Source of the DNA: Mucilaginibacter agri
GTDB taxonomy: Bacteria; Bacteroidota; Bacteroidia; Sphingobacteriales; Sphingobacteriaceae
Direction: 5' to 3'
NCBI RefSeq assembly: GCF_009928685.1
Contig: NZ_WWEO01000043.1
Span: forward strand, 372,001 to 436,000
Length of the DNA stretch: 64,000 nucleotides
Shown here: positions 36,700 to 45,834 of the stretch, one piece after another
Numbering within the stretch: the first letter of the stretch is position 1
How the letters are laid out: each line of letters opens with the position of its first letter
The notes under the pieces: model-generated
What the model saw: the letters and a program-made list of their open reading frames with translations, nothing else
The model's database searches: none
What the model was told of the DNA's origin: nothing
Made by a program: the position numbers and the translations under genes

Positions 36700-36720
36700 A
36701 ATCAAGAGGCAAGAATCAAG
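36699..36720. repeat. GAATCAAGAGACAAGAATCAAG-type intergenic repeat
   Basis: Two near-direct copies of GAATCAAG (GAATCAAGAGGCAAGAATCA). Inverse copies lie at 48553-48581 and 50871-50897, each beside a terminator. Confidence 0.5.
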
Positions 36721-36724
36721 AAAT

Positions 36725-36763
36725 ACAAATAAAGGCTGCAGAGTAATCGCAGCCTTTATTTGT
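36725..36763 (+). terminator. Rho-independent terminator
   Basis: A perfect 15-bp stem: ACAAATAAAGGCTGC (36725-36739) with its complement at 36749-36763. Confidence 0.9.
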
Positions 36764-36811
36764 TTATCAATCATTTTCTATATTTAACCATACTCTTTAA
36801 CCTCATACATT

Positions 36812-37582
36812 TTGCATTTTCCGGTAGATATCACCATAGGTAAGGCACACATTCCGGTACACTTTGTTTGCGAGACTTTGGCCTATGCAATTGGCTATCG
36901 TTATTATACCTATCTGCGTAGGCGAAGTCACGATTCTATTAGTGATAACAGCCGTATGGTTATTTTTGTGGGGGCTGCATTGGGAGGTTTTTTAGGCTCG
37001 CATATTTTAGGCGTATTAGAAAAGCCAGATATACTTAGCCAGATGGATTGGGTGTATTTTATGGGTAACACTACCATTGTAGGCGGTTTGTTAGGAGGAT
37101 TGATCGGGGTAGAATTGGTGAAGAAGCTTATCGGCGTTACAAAATCGTCTGGCGATATTATGGTTTATCCGCTCATATTAGCCATGATAATTGGGCGAAC
37201 AGGTTGCTTTTTAGCAGGTTTGCAAGACGGTACTTATGGCGTTGCCACATCTCTACCCTGGGGTGTAGATTTTGGCGACGGCATATATCGACATCCTACT
37301 AATTTATACGAAATACTATTTTGGCTCTTATTGTGGCTTATACTATTAAATACAGAACGGCGGCATCAATTTGCAGATGGATATAGGTTTAAGCTGCTTA
37401 TGATCAGCTACCTGTTGTTCCGCTTTGCAGATGAGTTTATAAAGCCCGATTATTTTTTCAATTTTGGGTTGTCATCTATTCAATTGGCCTGTATTGCCGG
37501 AATTTTGTACTATTATAAAGTATTTACCTATCCTTCAAAAATAATCACAACCCATGCCCGAACGTCCGTACATTTATTATGA
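36812..37582 (+). CDS. Lgt-like membrane protein with altered active-site residues
   Basis: A 256-aa polytopic membrane protein of the prolipoprotein diacylglyceryl transferase family (PF01790). Family landmarks are MHFPVDITIG at the start, VGGLLGGLIG (90-99), IGRTGCFLAG (127-136), and FRFADEFIKPD (203-213). Aligned by eye to E. coli Lgt, Arg143, Gly154, Arg239 and Glu243 are retained (Arg129, Gly140, Arg204, Glu208). His103, Asn146 and Glu151 are replaced by Val90, Cys132 and Leu137. It is therefore unlikely to be the housekeeping Lgt. The start is a TTG, chosen because it gives the family N-terminus. It overlaps the radical SAM gene by 29 bp, so the two are translationally linked; a lipid-related role is inferred. 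Confidence 0.82.
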   Translation: MHFPVDITIGKAHIPVHFVCETLAYAIGYRYYTYLRRRSHDSISDNSRMVIFVGAALGGFLGSHILGVLEKPDILSQMDWVYFMGNTTIVGGLLGGLIGVELVKKLIGVTKSSGDIMVYPLILAMIIGRTGCFLAGLQDGTYGVATSLPWGVDFGDGIYRHPTNLYEILFWLLLWLILLNTERRHQFADGYRFKLLMISYLLFRFADEFIKPDYFFNFGLSSIQLACIAGILYYYKVFTYPSKIITTHARTSVHLL

Positions 37583-38951
37583 TTTTACAATAAGCATTTG
37601 CTCAACTTGTTTAAGACGGGTTGATGCCAAGATTGTATTTGAAGATGGCAAAGTATATATGCTTAAAACCTGCAGGTTACACGGTTTCGAAAAGGTGCTT
37701 ATCGCCACAGATATCGAATATTATAAAAACTGCCGTAACTATGCCAAGCGCAGCGAAATGCCGTTGAAGTTTAATAAAGAAACGCATTATGGTTGCCCTT
37801 ACGATTGTGGGCTTTGCCGCGATCATGAGCAACACTCTTGTTTAACCGTAATAGAAGTTACCGATCGTTGTAATCTGGCATGCCCCACCTGTTACGCAAT
37901 GTCTTCACCCCATTACGGACGGCATAGAACATTAGAGGAGATTGAGCAAATGCTGGATGTAATTGTAGCCAACGAAGGTGAACCCGACGTAGTGCAAATA
38001 AGCGGCGGCGAACCAACAGTGCATCCCCAATTTTTTGAAATACTCGATATCGCCAAACGCAAGCCCATTAAGCACCTAATGCTAAATACTAATGGCATAC
38101 GTATAGCTAAAGACGAAGCGTTTGTAAAGCGGCTTGCATCTTACATGCCCGATTTTGAAATTTATCTTCAGTTTGATTCGTTTAAAAAAGAAGCTCTCGA
38201 ACAATTGAGGGGCGAAGATCTGCGTGAGGTAAGAATAAAAGCAATTGAAAACCTTAATAAGTATAATTTATCTACTACACTGGTAGTTACCCTCCAAAAA
38301 GGTCTTAATACAGACGAGATAGGGAAGATTATAGAATACGGGCTAAAGCAGCGTTGCGTTAGAGGTGTCACCTTGCAGCCAACGCAACAGGCAGGCCGCC
38401 TCGAAAATTTTAACCCAGAGACCGACCGCTACACTATGACGGAAGTGCGTAGCGCTATTTTAGAGCAAACCAATATTTTTACGCCCGAAGATCTGCTTCC
38501 GGTTCCTTGTAATCCGGATGCGCTGGTAATGGGATACGCTCTAAAAATAGGCAGCAAGGTTTTCCCGCTTACCCGGATGATAGATCCTAACGATCTGTTG
38601 GATAATTCACGAAATACCATTGTGTATGAACAGGATGAAACGTTGAAAATGCATTTACTGCACATGTTTAGTACTGGTAACTCCGTTGATGTTGCCAAAG
38701 AGCATCTGCACTCTATTATGTGCTGTTTGCCCGAAATTGATGCACCTGGCTTAAGCTATGACAATTTATTCAGGGTGATTATCATGAACTTTATTGATGC
38801 CCAAAACTTTGACGTACGGGCTATTAAGAAGTCGTGCGTGCATATCGTAAATAAAGACATGAGCATAATCCCATTTGAAACCATGAATATGTTTTACAGG
38901 GATGATAAAGCTGAATATTTGGAAATGCTAAGAAATGAGATTTCTATATGA
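37554..38951 (+). CDS. Radical SAM enzyme related to the tetraether lipid synthase family (COG1964)
   Basis: A 465-aa radical SAM protein. The N-terminal rubredoxin-like region has Cys16-x2-Cys19, Cys40 and His43. A Cys cluster follows at 81, 85, 88 and 96 (GCPYDCGLC). The SAM-binding [4Fe-4S] motif is CNLACPTC (Cys106, Cys110, Cys113), and the SAM-contact motif is ISGGEP (149-154). The C-terminus has further Cys residues (319, 390, 391, 428) and a family-like KKSCVHIVNKDMSIIPF. This arrangement is that of MJ0619-like proteins, one of which joins lipid tails in archaea. Whether this bacterial member couples lipid chains or does other C-C chemistry is unknown. It lies between an Lgt-like gene and a small membrane protein gene, overlapping both. 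Confidence 0.85.
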   Translation: MPERPYIYYDFTISICSTCLRRVDAKIVFEDGKVYMLKTCRLHGFEKVLIATDIEYYKNCRNYAKRSEMPLKFNKETHYGCPYDCGLCRDHEQHSCLTVIEVTDRCNLACPTCYAMSSPHYGRHRTLEEIEQMLDVIVANEGEPDVVQISGGEPTVHPQFFEILDIAKRKPIKHLMLNTNGIRIAKDEAFVKRLASYMPDFEIYLQFDSFKKEALEQLRGEDLREVRIKAIENLNKYNLSTTLVVTLQKGLNTDEIGKIIEYGLKQRCVRGVTLQPTQQAGRLENFNPETDRYTMTEVRSAILEQTNIFTPEDLLPVPCNPDALVMGYALKIGSKVFPLTRMIDPNDLLDNSRNTIVYEQDETLKMHLLHMFSTGNSVDVAKEHLHSIMCCLPEIDAPGLSYDNLFRVIIMNFIDAQNFDVRAIKKSCVHIVNKDMSIIPFETMNMFYRDDKAEYLEMLRNEISI

Positions 38952-39208
38952 GTGAACAGGAAAAATATAAAAAGCCATATAGCGAAGTAACCATATTAGG
39001 GGTTAACCTTGCAATATTTGCGTTGTACACCATATTGGGTGTATTGGGAAAGGAAGATGCACTTATCGCTTCTTTTTTTGCGGCGGTTATTCATTTTGTG
39101 ATATGTACAATTATGGCGATTGTAGCACGCAGATGGGTTTGGTTTTTAGCTGGGGTGCTGATATTGATTATTGGTTTCGGAACTTGCGTAAACACTTTAA
39201 AAATCTAA
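38948..39208 (+). CDS. Small membrane protein, third gene of the radical SAM operon
   Basis: An 86-aa protein with a polar N-terminus (MSEQEKYKKPYSEV) and three hydrophobic helices (about 16-34, 40-60, 64-82), the last interrupted by GFGTCVN. No family is recognised. Its ATG overlaps the stop of the radical SAM gene by 4 bp (ATGA type), so it is translationally coupled to it. Its constant position should be checked in relatives; it may anchor the enzyme at the membrane. A perfect palindrome follows and separates it from the convergent sulfurtransferase gene. Confidence 0.75.
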   Translation: MSEQEKYKKPYSEVTILGVNLAIFALYTILGVLGKEDALIASFFAAVIHFVICTIMAIVARRWVWFLAGVLILIIGFGTCVNTLKI

Positions 39209-39215
39209 TAAATTA

Positions 39216-39257
39216 ATACCCTTAATAGTAAATTGATCAATTTACTATTAAGGGTAT
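39216..39257. repeat. Perfect 42-bp palindrome between convergent genes
   Basis: Both 21-base halves are exact reverse complements with no spacer; the left half begins ATACCCTTAATAGT. It occupies most of the 60-bp gap between the small membrane protein (+) and the sulfurtransferase (-). It lacks a GC-rich core or T-run, but could act as a bidirectional terminator. Confidence 0.75.
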
Positions 39258-39268
39258 ACAGGCATTAT

Positions 39269-40120
39269 TTAATACCGTTCCTCTTTCCCAACCGGCAAAT
39301 CCCTGCGCGACCACTCGCTCCATGAGCCTACGTAAAGTTTGGCACCAGGTAAGCCGGCATGCTCCAGGGCAAGCAGCGTGTGGCAGGCGGTAACGCCAGA
39401 GCCGCAGTGAACGATGGTATCTTCGGGTTTAACATTACCTAATGAGTTTTTATAAGCAGCCTGTAGTTCTTCTGCCGAACGGTATTTGCCCGACGCGTCA
39501 AGATTGGAAGCAAAGGGCACATTTATAGCGCCCGGTATATGGCCGGCAACTGAATCTATCGGCTCGGTTTGGCCGAGGTAGCGTGGGTTCTCGCGTACGT
39601 CTATTACTAAACGGGCATCATCATGGGCGGCTTTGCCAACCTCGTCGATATCTACAGTGCCGCTAAATTCAAGCGGAACAGGGTAGGGTTGTGCGGCTGG
39701 TTGCGGAACAACCACATCCGTGCTCAAAGCAACGCCGTGATTTATGGCAGCTTGCAAGCCGCCATTTAATACCTGTACCTGTTGGTGCCCGATAGCTTTA
39801 AGCATCCACCATAAACGGGCAGCGCTGTTTGCACCAGCTTTATCGTCATATACTACTATATGCGTTTCGGGCGTAATGCCTAAACGGGTAAGCAGGCCAG
39901 CAAAGGCTTCGGGGCTCGGTAAGGGATGGCGGCCGCCGTTGGCTGCATTTTCGGGCACATTGGCCAGGTCGCGGTCCAGTTCTACAAAGAGGGCACCATC
40001 AAGGTGGCCTGCCAGGTAACGGTCGTAAGCCCCGGCGAAGCCGCGGGCATCGAGTATGATCAGATTGCTTTTGTCTGCCAAAAGCAGATCGTTGATTTCA
40101 ATAAGTGGAGACATAAACAA
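39269..40120 (-). CDS. sseA: Thiosulfate/3-mercaptopyruvate sulfurtransferase
   Basis: A 283-aa protein with two rhodanese domains. The N-terminal one (about 5-135) is inactive. The C-terminal one (about 155-280) carries the catalytic Cys239 in the loop CGSGVTA, the signature of 3-mercaptopyruvate sulfurtransferases rather than CRKGVTA-type rhodaneses. It transfers sulfur to cyanide or thiols. No signal peptide is present, so it is cytoplasmic. The start may be Met1 (40120) or Met3 (40114); the second, MSPLIEIND, fits better. Confidence 0.92.
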   Translation of the reverse strand: MFMSPLIEINDLLLADKSNLIILDARGFAGAYDRYLAGHLDGALFVELDRDLANVPENAANGGRHPLPSPEAFAGLLTRLGITPETHIVVYDDKAGANSAARLWWMLKAIGHQQVQVLNGGLQAAINHGVALSTDVVVPQPAAQPYPVPLEFSGTVDIDEVGKAAHDDARLVIDVRENPRYLGQTEPIDSVAGHIPGAINVPFASNLDASGKYRSAEELQAAYKNSLGNVKPEDTIVHCGSGVTACHTLLALEHAGLPGAKLYVGSWSEWSRRDLPVGKEERY

Positions 40121-40287
40121 ATATATAAATTAGTCAATAGTCATTTAACCGGATTATGTTTTACACTGCACCATCCCTCGTAGGGCGTTGCTGAGAAGTG
40201 AACGTGAAATATTTCGATCGCTTTGTCACCCGTTTTGGTTATTCCTATTTAAATGATTGTGGTTAACTTAGATACAAACTTCATTTA

Positions 40288-41166
40288 ATGAAACGCCTCA
40301 TTCTTATCGTTTTTATTGCTATAGTTCATTTTGCCCAGGCGCAGCAGCAACACCCGCGCGCCATGGTAGACTACGACTTCATTTTCGACCGGCCCTTCAC
40401 CACCTGCGAAAAGAAATGGGTGATATTCCCTAAAGCAGCTGATGCTAAAAACTATGCCTTTGGATATATTTACATGGATGAGCAAGCAGGGTTTACTTTC
40501 CGTTTGCAAGGCGCCTTTTATATAGACGAGGATAAGAACTTTATATTGGATAGCGCTGCCACGCCTAAGAATAGTATTACAAACTATCGCCTGGAGTCAA
40601 ATACAAGGTTGGTGGCATTGGTGCCGCTCATTCATTACGCCCAGCTCAAAATTACGGCCGAGCCCGAATGGGTGAAAAGCTATTATACGATCTCGCACGA
40701 TGAAGCTTATCGTGATTTCAGGAGGGGTTTTAACTTTAATGCAGCCCGCCAGTGCGACAGTGCGTTGGTTTATCTCGAAAAGGTTTATCAGAAAAATCCC
40801 AACTACAGCGGGCTTACGTTCGAGTTTGTTTACGCCTGCAATGAGCTTAATCAATACGACCGGAGCATAACGATACTGCAAGAGGCTATAAAGAACGAGC
40901 CCGATAATGGCATGTTTTACCGCGAGCTGGGTTACGCTTATCTTGGCAAAAAAGATTACGACGATGCGATTACCACCTACCAAAAAGGTATAGATGTTTT
41001 AGGCGATAAAGCCGATTCGCAGAAGAGCGAAATGGCTATTAACCTGGCACAGGTTTACAAATTTAAAGGAGAGACTGACTCATACCAGGAGTGGGGTAAA
41101 AAAGCAAAACTATGGGCGCCGCTTAATTCAGCAGTTTATAAGCATATCGTAAGTCTGGGATTTTAG
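40288..41166 (+). CDS. Secreted TPR-repeat protein
   Basis: A 292-aa protein with a signal peptide (ending FAQAQ). The N-terminal region to about 130 has no recognised domain. Three or four tetratricopeptide repeats follow from about 150: FNFNAARQCDSALVYLEKVY, then YACNELNQYDRSITILQEAI, YRELGYAYLGKKDYDDAITT and NLAQVYKFKGETDSYQEWG. TPR arrays mediate protein contacts; the partner is unknown. It lies just upstream of the ribosomal region and has no promoter match that I can see. Confidence 0.82.
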   Translation: MKRLILIVFIAIVHFAQAQQQHPRAMVDYDFIFDRPFTTCEKKWVIFPKAADAKNYAFGYIYMDEQAGFTFRLQGAFYIDEDKNFILDSAATPKNSITNYRLESNTRLVALVPLIHYAQLKITAEPEWVKSYYTISHDEAYRDFRRGFNFNAARQCDSALVYLEKVYQKNPNYSGLTFEFVYACNELNQYDRSITILQEAIKNEPDNGMFYRELGYAYLGKKDYDDAITTYQKGIDVLGDKADSQKSEMAINLAQVYKFKGETDSYQEWGKKAKLWAPLNSAVYKHIVSLGF

Positions 41167-41360
41167 TCCGAAGTTCGTTCCTGGTATAATAACGGCTATG
41201 GGGCAGCGGTGCTTAATTTCACAATAACTTAATAACACAATAACCTCCTCCTAACAAAATCATAACTACCACAGCTACTGCATAATGGCAGTTTTTTGCT
41301 TTATTGCGAGGCTAACTCGCAGTTGCTGGCCTGTTTAAGAAAAAAACTTTCACGAACCTC

Positions 41361-41391
41361 TTGAAAATCAGAAAATAAGTGCGTACTTTTG
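41361..41391 (+). promoter_or_regulatory. Promoter of the str operon (rpsL)
   Basis: TTG at 41361-41363, 20 bp, then TACTTTTG at 41384-41391. This is a near-ideal Bacteroidota promoter about 45 bp before rpsL. The 41167-41340 part upstream holds AT-rich repeats (AATAACTTAATAACACAATA) and nothing else. Confidence 0.85.
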
Positions 41392-41436
41392 CAGTCCTTA
41401 AAATAAGGATAAAACTGTAAATATTAAAAGGAAGAA

Positions 41437-41850
41437 ATGCCTACTATTCAGCAATTAGTTAGAAAAGGTAGAGTAGCTCTGGTTGACAAGAGTAAGTCAC
41501 CAGCGTTGGACAGCTGTCCACAGCGAAGAGGCGTGTGTACCCGTGTATACACCACTACCCCTAAGAAACCAAACTCAGCAATGCGTAAAGTTGCGCGTGT
41601 ACGTTTAACCAATGGTAAAGAGGTGAATGCCTACATCCCAGGTGAAGGTCACAACTTACAAGAGCACTCAATCGTGTTAATCCGCGGTGGCAGGGTTAAA
41701 GATTTACCAGGTGTACGTTACCACATCATCCGTGGTGCATTAGATACATCAGGTGTAAACGGCCGTAACCAACGTCGTTCTAAATATGGTACTAAACGTC
41801 CTAAACCAGGTCAGGCAGCTGCTGCACCTGCAAAAGGTAAAAAGAAATAA
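41437..41850 (+). CDS. rpsL: 30S ribosomal protein S12
   Basis: A 137-aa S12 with the conserved [19 protein letters not shown] and [16 protein letters not shown] loops at the decoding centre. Lys43 and Lys88, whose changes give streptomycin resistance in other bacteria, are both the wild-type residue. The Ala/Lys-rich end ([12 protein letters not shown]) is slightly longer than usual. It is first in the str operon, followed by rpsG after 19 bp. Confidence 0.98.
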   Translation: MPTIQQLVRKGRVALVDKSKSPALDSCPQRRGVCTRVYTTTPKKPNSAMRKVARVRLTNGKEVNAYIPGEGHNLQEHSIVLIRGGRVKDLPGVRYHIIRGALDTSGVNGRNQRRSKYGTKRPKPGQAAAAPAKGKKK

Positions 41851-41869
41851 TTAAAGGGGGATAGTAACA

Positions 41870-42337
41870 ATGAGAAAGTCAAAACCAAAAAAGAGAATCC
41901 TTCTTCCTGATCCAAAATTCAATGATGTTTTGGTAACCAGGTTCGTAAATAACATGATGTATGATGGTAAAAAATCTACCGCATACAGCATTTTCTATAA
42001 CGCTGTTGAGATAGTTGAGAAAAAAACTAACGAAAACGGTTTAGAAACTTGGAAAAAAGCATTAAACAATGTTATGCCGGCTGTTGAGGTTAAATCTCGC
42101 CGTGTGGGTGGTGCTAACTTCCAGGTTCCAACAGAAGTTCGTCCTGAGCGTAAAGTAGCTTTAGGCATGAAATGGTTAATCAGCTACTCACGTCGTCGTG
42201 GTGAAAAAACCATGATGGAGAAATTAGCTGGCGAGATCATCTCTGCTGCTAAAGGCGAGGGTGCTGCCGTTAAGAAAAAAGAAGATACGCACAAAATGGC
42301 TGAAGCCAACAAAGCGTTCTCACACTTCCGTTTCTAA
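41870..42337 (+). CDS. rpsG: 30S ribosomal protein S7
   Basis: A 155-aa S7. [19 protein letters not shown] at the start and [20 protein letters not shown] in the middle are diagnostic. It nucleates assembly of the 30S head on 16S rRNA. Its start is preceded by AAAGGGGG about 10 bp upstream, one of the few purine-rich Shine-Dalgarno-like sites here. An 88-bp gap with an inverted AT-rich repeat separates it from fusA. Confidence 0.98.
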   Translation: MRKSKPKKRILLPDPKFNDVLVTRFVNNMMYDGKKSTAYSIFYNAVEIVEKKTNENGLETWKKALNNVMPAVEVKSRRVGGANFQVPTEVRPERKVALGMKWLISYSRRRGEKTMMEKLAGEIISAAKGEGAAVKKKEDTHKMAEANKAFSHFRF

Positions 42338-42344
42338 GAAAAAT

Positions 42345-42418
42345 TAAGTTATAGGTTATTAAGTTATTGGGTTATCTAAGTAGCTCAATAACTTATAACT
42401 CAATAACTCAATAACAAA
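42345..42418. repeat. AGTTATTGAGTTA-type inverted repeat between rpsG and fusA
   Basis: AAGTTATAGGTTATTAAGTT and AGTTATTGGGTTAT are mirrored by ATAACTTATAACTCAATAAC on the right, giving a long imperfect hairpin. Related repeats lie between fusA and rpsJ and between rplP and rpmC. Confidence 0.6.
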
Positions 42419-42425
42419 AAAAGAC

Positions 42426-44537
42426 ATGTCAAGAGATCTTAAATATACAAGAAACATAGGTATTGCCGCTCACATTGATGCTGGTAAAACCACTACAACC
42501 GAGCGTATCCTTTACTATGCTGGTGTGAGCCACAAAATTGGTGAGGTACACGAAGGTGCTGCTACTATGGACTGGATGGCGCAGGAGCAAGAGCGTGGTA
42601 TTACCATTACCTCTGCTGCAACTACCGTATTCTGGAACTACCGTGGTAACAAATACCAGGTAAACGTAATTGACACCCCGGGCCACGTGGACTTTACCGT
42701 TGAGGTAAACCGTTCGTTACGTGTACTGGATGGTCTGGTTTTCCTTTTCTCGGCTGTTGACGGTGTTGAGCCTCAGTCAGAAACTAACTGGCGTTTGGCT
42801 AACAACTACAACGTACCTCGTATCGGTTTCGTTAACAAAATGGACCGTTCTGGTGCCGATTTCTTAAAAGTTGTTAAGCAAGTACGTGATATGCTGGGCA
42901 GCCACGCTGTACCATTGCAAATCCCTATCGGTGCTGAAGATGGCTTTAAAGGTGTGGTTGATTTGATCAACTTCCGTGGTGTGGTTTGGAATGAGCACGA
43001 TAAAGGTATGACCTTTACTGAAGTGCCTATCCCTGATGATTTGGTTGACGAAGCTAACGAGTGGAGAGAAAAATTACTTGAAGCTGTTGCTGAGTTTGAC
43101 GATACATTAATGGAGAAATTCTTTGATGATCCAACTACCATCACTGAGCGCGAAGTATTAGATGCATTACGTCAGGCTACTTTAGCAGGTAAAATCGTTC
43201 CGATGACTTGCGGTTCATCTTTCAAAAACAAAGGTGTACAAACCATGCTTGATTATGTAATGGAGTTATTGCCTTCACCTATGGATTCAAAAGGTGTTGT
43301 TGGTACTAACCCTAACACTGGCGAAGAAGTTATTGTTAAACCGGATGTTAAAGAGCCATTTGCAGCGTTAGCATTTAAAATTGCTACCGACCCATTCGTA
43401 GGTCGCTTATGCTTTATCCGTGTTTACTCTGGTAACCTGGATGCTGGTTCATATGTACACAACATGCGTTCTGACAATAAAGAGCGTATCTCTCGTATAT
43501 TCCAAATGCACGCTAACAAGCAAAACCCAATTCCTAACGTAGGTGCTGGTGATATTGCTGCGGTAGTGGGCTTTAAAGATATCAAAACTGGTGATACCCT
43601 TTGCGACGAAAAACACCCAATCGTGTTAGAGTCAATGGTATTTCCTGAGCCGGTTATCGGTTTGGCAATTGAGCCTAAAACTCAGGCCGATGTTGATAAA
43701 TTAGGTTTAGCTTTAGGTAAATTAGCTGAAGAGGATCCAACCTTCCGTGTAAACTCTGACGAAGAGACCGGCCAAACTGTAATTTCAGGTATGGGCGAGC
43801 TTCACTTAGATATCATCATGGACCGCTTAAAACGTGAGTTTAAAGTAGAGGTTAACCAAGGTGCTCCACAAGTAGCTTACAAAGAGTCTATCACCGGTAC
43901 TACTCAACACCGCGAAACTTACAAGAAACAAACTGGTGGTCGTGGTAAATTTGCTGATATCCAAATCGTTGTTTCTCCTGCTGATGAAGGTAAAGAAGGT
44001 TTACAATTCGTAAACGAAATCACTGGTGGTTCAATCCCTCGTGAGTTTATCCCATCTGTAGAGAAAGGTTTTGCAGCTTCAATGTCAAACGGTGTATTAG
44101 CTGGTTACCCATTAACTAACTTAAAAGTTAGATTAATTGATGGTTCATTCCACGCTGTCGATTCAGATGCGTTATCTTTCGAGATCGCTGCTAAATCTGC
44201 ATACCGCGAGGCATTGCCAAAATGTAAACCAGTATTGTTAGAGCCGATCATGAAAATCGAGATCCTTACCCCAGAAGAAAACATGGGTGATGTTATCGGT
44301 GACATGAACCGTCGTCGTGGCCAGCTTTTAGGTATGGACACTCGTAACGGTGCGCAGGTTATTAAAGCAACAGTGCCACTTTCAGAGATGTTTGGTTACG
44401 TAACTCAATTACGTACTATCACTTCTGGCCGTGCAACTTCAACTATGGAGTTTGATCACTATGCTGAAGCACCTCGTAACGTACAAGACGAAGTTGTTGC
44501 TAAAGCAAAAGGCAGAGTTAAAGGCGCTATTGCGTAA
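42426..44537 (+). CDS. fusA: Elongation factor G
   Basis: A 703-aa translational GTPase of full length. G1 [12 protein letters not shown] (about 15-26), G2 near [12 protein letters not shown]3 DTPGHVDF and G4 NKMD are all present, followed by domains II to V, including the [20 protein letters not shown] segment of domain V. It drives translocation of tRNA and mRNA. It sits in its conserved place between rpsG and rpsJ. tuf is not adjacent, as is usual in Bacteroidota. Confidence 0.98.
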   Translation: MSRDLKYTRNIGIAAHIDAGKTTTTERILYYAGVSHKIGEVHEGAATMDWMAQEQERGITITSAATTVFWNYRGNKYQVNVIDTPGHVDFTVEVNRSLRVLDGLVFLFSAVDGVEPQSETNWRLANNYNVPRIGFVNKMDRSGADFLKVVKQVRDMLGSHAVPLQIPIGAEDGFKGVVDLINFRGVVWNEHDKGMTFTEVPIPDDLVDEANEWREKLLEAVAEFDDTLMEKFFDDPTTITEREVLDALRQATLAGKIVPMTCGSSFKNKGVQTMLDYVMELLPSPMDSKGVVGTNPNTGEEVIVKPDVKEPFAALAFKIATDPFVGRLCFIRVYSGNLDAGSYVHNMRSDNKERISRIFQMHANKQNPIPNVGAGDIAAVVGFKDIKTGDTLCDEKHPIVLESMVFPEPVIGLAIEPKTQADVDKLGLALGKLAEEDPTFRVNSDEETGQTVISGMGELHLDIIMDRLKREFKVEVNQGAPQVAYKESITGTTQHRETYKKQTGGRGKFADIQIVVSPADEGKEGLQFVNEITGGSIPREFIPSVEKGFAASMSNGVLAGYPLTNLKVRLIDGSFHAVDSDALSFEIAAKSAYREALPKCKPVLLEPIMKIEILTPEENMGDVIGDMNRRRGQLLGMDTRNGAQVIKATVPLSEMFGYVTQLRTITSGRATSTMEFDHYAEAPRNVQDEVVAKAKGRVKGAIA

Positions 44538-44551
44538 TTATAAAGTTTAAG

Positions 44552-44612
44552 GTTACTGAGTTATCAGGTTATTAAGTTAATCGTAACTCAGTAACTTAAT
44601 AACTCAATAACA
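44552..44612. repeat. AGTTATTGAGTTA-type inverted repeat between fusA and rpsJ
   Basis: GTTACTGAGTTA (44552-44563) pairs perfectly with TAACTCAGTAAC (44584-44595), followed by TTAATAACTCAATAAC. A second small hairpin, CGGTAA / TTACCG, lies at 44627-44647 in the rpsJ leader. Confidence 0.65.
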
Positions 44613-44668
44613 AATAAACCAACTGTCGGTAATAAATAGCTCTTACCGGCGGTTATAAAACAAACAAA

Positions 44669-44974
44669 ATGAGCCAAAGAATCAGAATTAAACTGAAATC
44701 TTACGATTACAACCTGGTTGACAAATCAGCTGAGAAAATCGTTAAGACAGTAAAGCCAACCGGCGCTGTAGTTAGCGGTCCGCTTCCTTTACCTACTGAA
44801 AAGAAAATCTTTACAGTATTACGTTCTCCGCACGTAAACAAAAAAGCGCGTGAGCAATTTCAACTTTGCTCATACAAGCGTTTATTAGACATCTACAGTT
44901 CTAACTCTAAAACTGTTGATGCTTTAATGAAACTTGAGCTTCCAAGTGGTGTTGAAGTAGAGATCAAAGTGTGA
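44669..44974 (+). CDS. rpsJ: 30S ribosomal protein S10
   Basis: A 101-aa S10. [20 protein letters not shown] and [20 protein letters not shown] are diagnostic. Besides its ribosomal role, S10 links NusG in antitermination complexes. Normally rplC follows within a few tens of bases; here a terminator and 8.1 kb of other genes come first, so rpsJ ends the str transcript. Confidence 0.98.
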   Translation: MSQRIRIKLKSYDYNLVDKSAEKIVKTVKPTGAVVSGPLPLPTEKKIFTVLRSPHVNKKAREQFQLCSYKRLLDIYSSNSKTVDALMKLELPSGVEVEIKV

Positions 44975-44998
44975 TAGTACCGGAAGATCCGATATTAC

Positions 44999-45034
44999 AA
45001 AGGCTGCCTTGCAAAAGGTGGCCTTTGTTGTTTT
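44999..45034 (+). terminator. Terminator after rpsJ
   Basis: AAAGGCTGCC (44999-45008) pairs with GGTGGCCTTT (45017-45026) with two central mismatches or wobbles, followed by GTTGTTTT. It would end the str transcript. Confidence 0.75.
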
Positions 45035-45043
45035 GAGCGAACT

Positions 45044-45129
45044 TGTCATTCTGAACGATATTGAAGAATCCTCTTCGATACGCATGTCTACTTGACTGAA
45101 GCAGAAAATTCCTCGTACTTCGGAATGAC
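45044..45129. repeat. Intergenic inverted-repeat element (GTCATTCTGAACG family), copy C
   Basis: The left end GTCATTCTGAACGATATTGA and the right end (complement GTCATTCCGAAGTACGAGGA) mirror one another. It lies at the point where the S10 operon is broken. Confidence 0.7.
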
Positions 45130-45158
45130 AGAATGGGAGGAAGACATTCGTGGCATCG

Positions 45159-45608
45159 TCAGTAATCCTCACCGCTATCCCTGTTCTCCAGAAAATTTAA
45201 CCATAAACCTTCCAATTCGTCAACTAACTCTGGTTTAATGGATATACCAGAAGCCTGGGGCGTCCAGGTTTGTAAGGCTAGGTTACCGGTTTTTAAAATA
45301 TCCAGGGTGAGAATCCGTTCTTCATCGGGATTAAGTAACACGTCGAGCGTTACAGCCACGCGGTAATAATGCCGGCCATTGCGGTAAGCCAGGTAAGGTT
45401 CGGAGGCTACATAGCCCGACGCAAATATGCCTTTAGGTTCAATACCAACCCTCACAATATAGGCCCTGTCGCCAATCTGTATGGTTTTATGGCTGGCTAC
45501 GCTCCAATCTTCTTCCAGCTTGCCGGTGGCTGCAAGGGTTTTAATGTCATCATTAATATCTTCCAATTTAAATTTGATGGGGTTCCACCCAAAAAGAAAG
45601 GCTTTCAT
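45159..45608 (-). CDS. EVE/PUA-like domain protein
   Basis: A 149-aa protein without signal peptide. MKAFLFGWNPIKFKLEDIND and the later IGDRAYIVRVGIEPKGIFAS and GYVASEPYL resemble the EVE/PUA-like fold, in which a WNP near the N-terminus and GDR...YR.G..PRGI strands are common. EVE domains bind modified nucleotides and often accompany restriction nucleases, but no nuclease domain is fused or adjacent here. Recognition is at motif level. It is the first gene of the insertion in the S10 operon and is encoded against the direction of the ribosomal genes. Confidence 0.55.
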   Translation of the reverse strand: MKAFLFGWNPIKFKLEDINDDIKTLAATGKLEEDWSVASHKTIQIGDRAYIVRVGIEPKGIFASGYVASEPYLAYRNGRHYYRVAVTLDVLLNPDEERILTLDILKTGNLALQTWTPQASGISIKPELVDELEGLWLNFLENRDSGEDY

Positions 45609-45834
45609 TTATTCTATAGCTGCGTTTTCAATAATAATCATTTTCTTAGCTAAAAGTTCGAGCCGACTAATTACTCACCCGTTCATCAACGAACAGCTGT
45701 TGTATCAAAACCGTACACTAGTTTCATAGACTAAACATTTAAATATTTGATTATAAGGTAATTATATATGTGGTATTGTCTTGGCTTTTAATTACTATCA
45801 TTTTAAGCGCACAATTATTTAACCTTAATAAACC

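Noticed and set aside
36812-37582. Housekeeping lgt
   Set aside because: Equivalents of His103, Asn146 and Glu151 are missing, and the context is a radical SAM operon.
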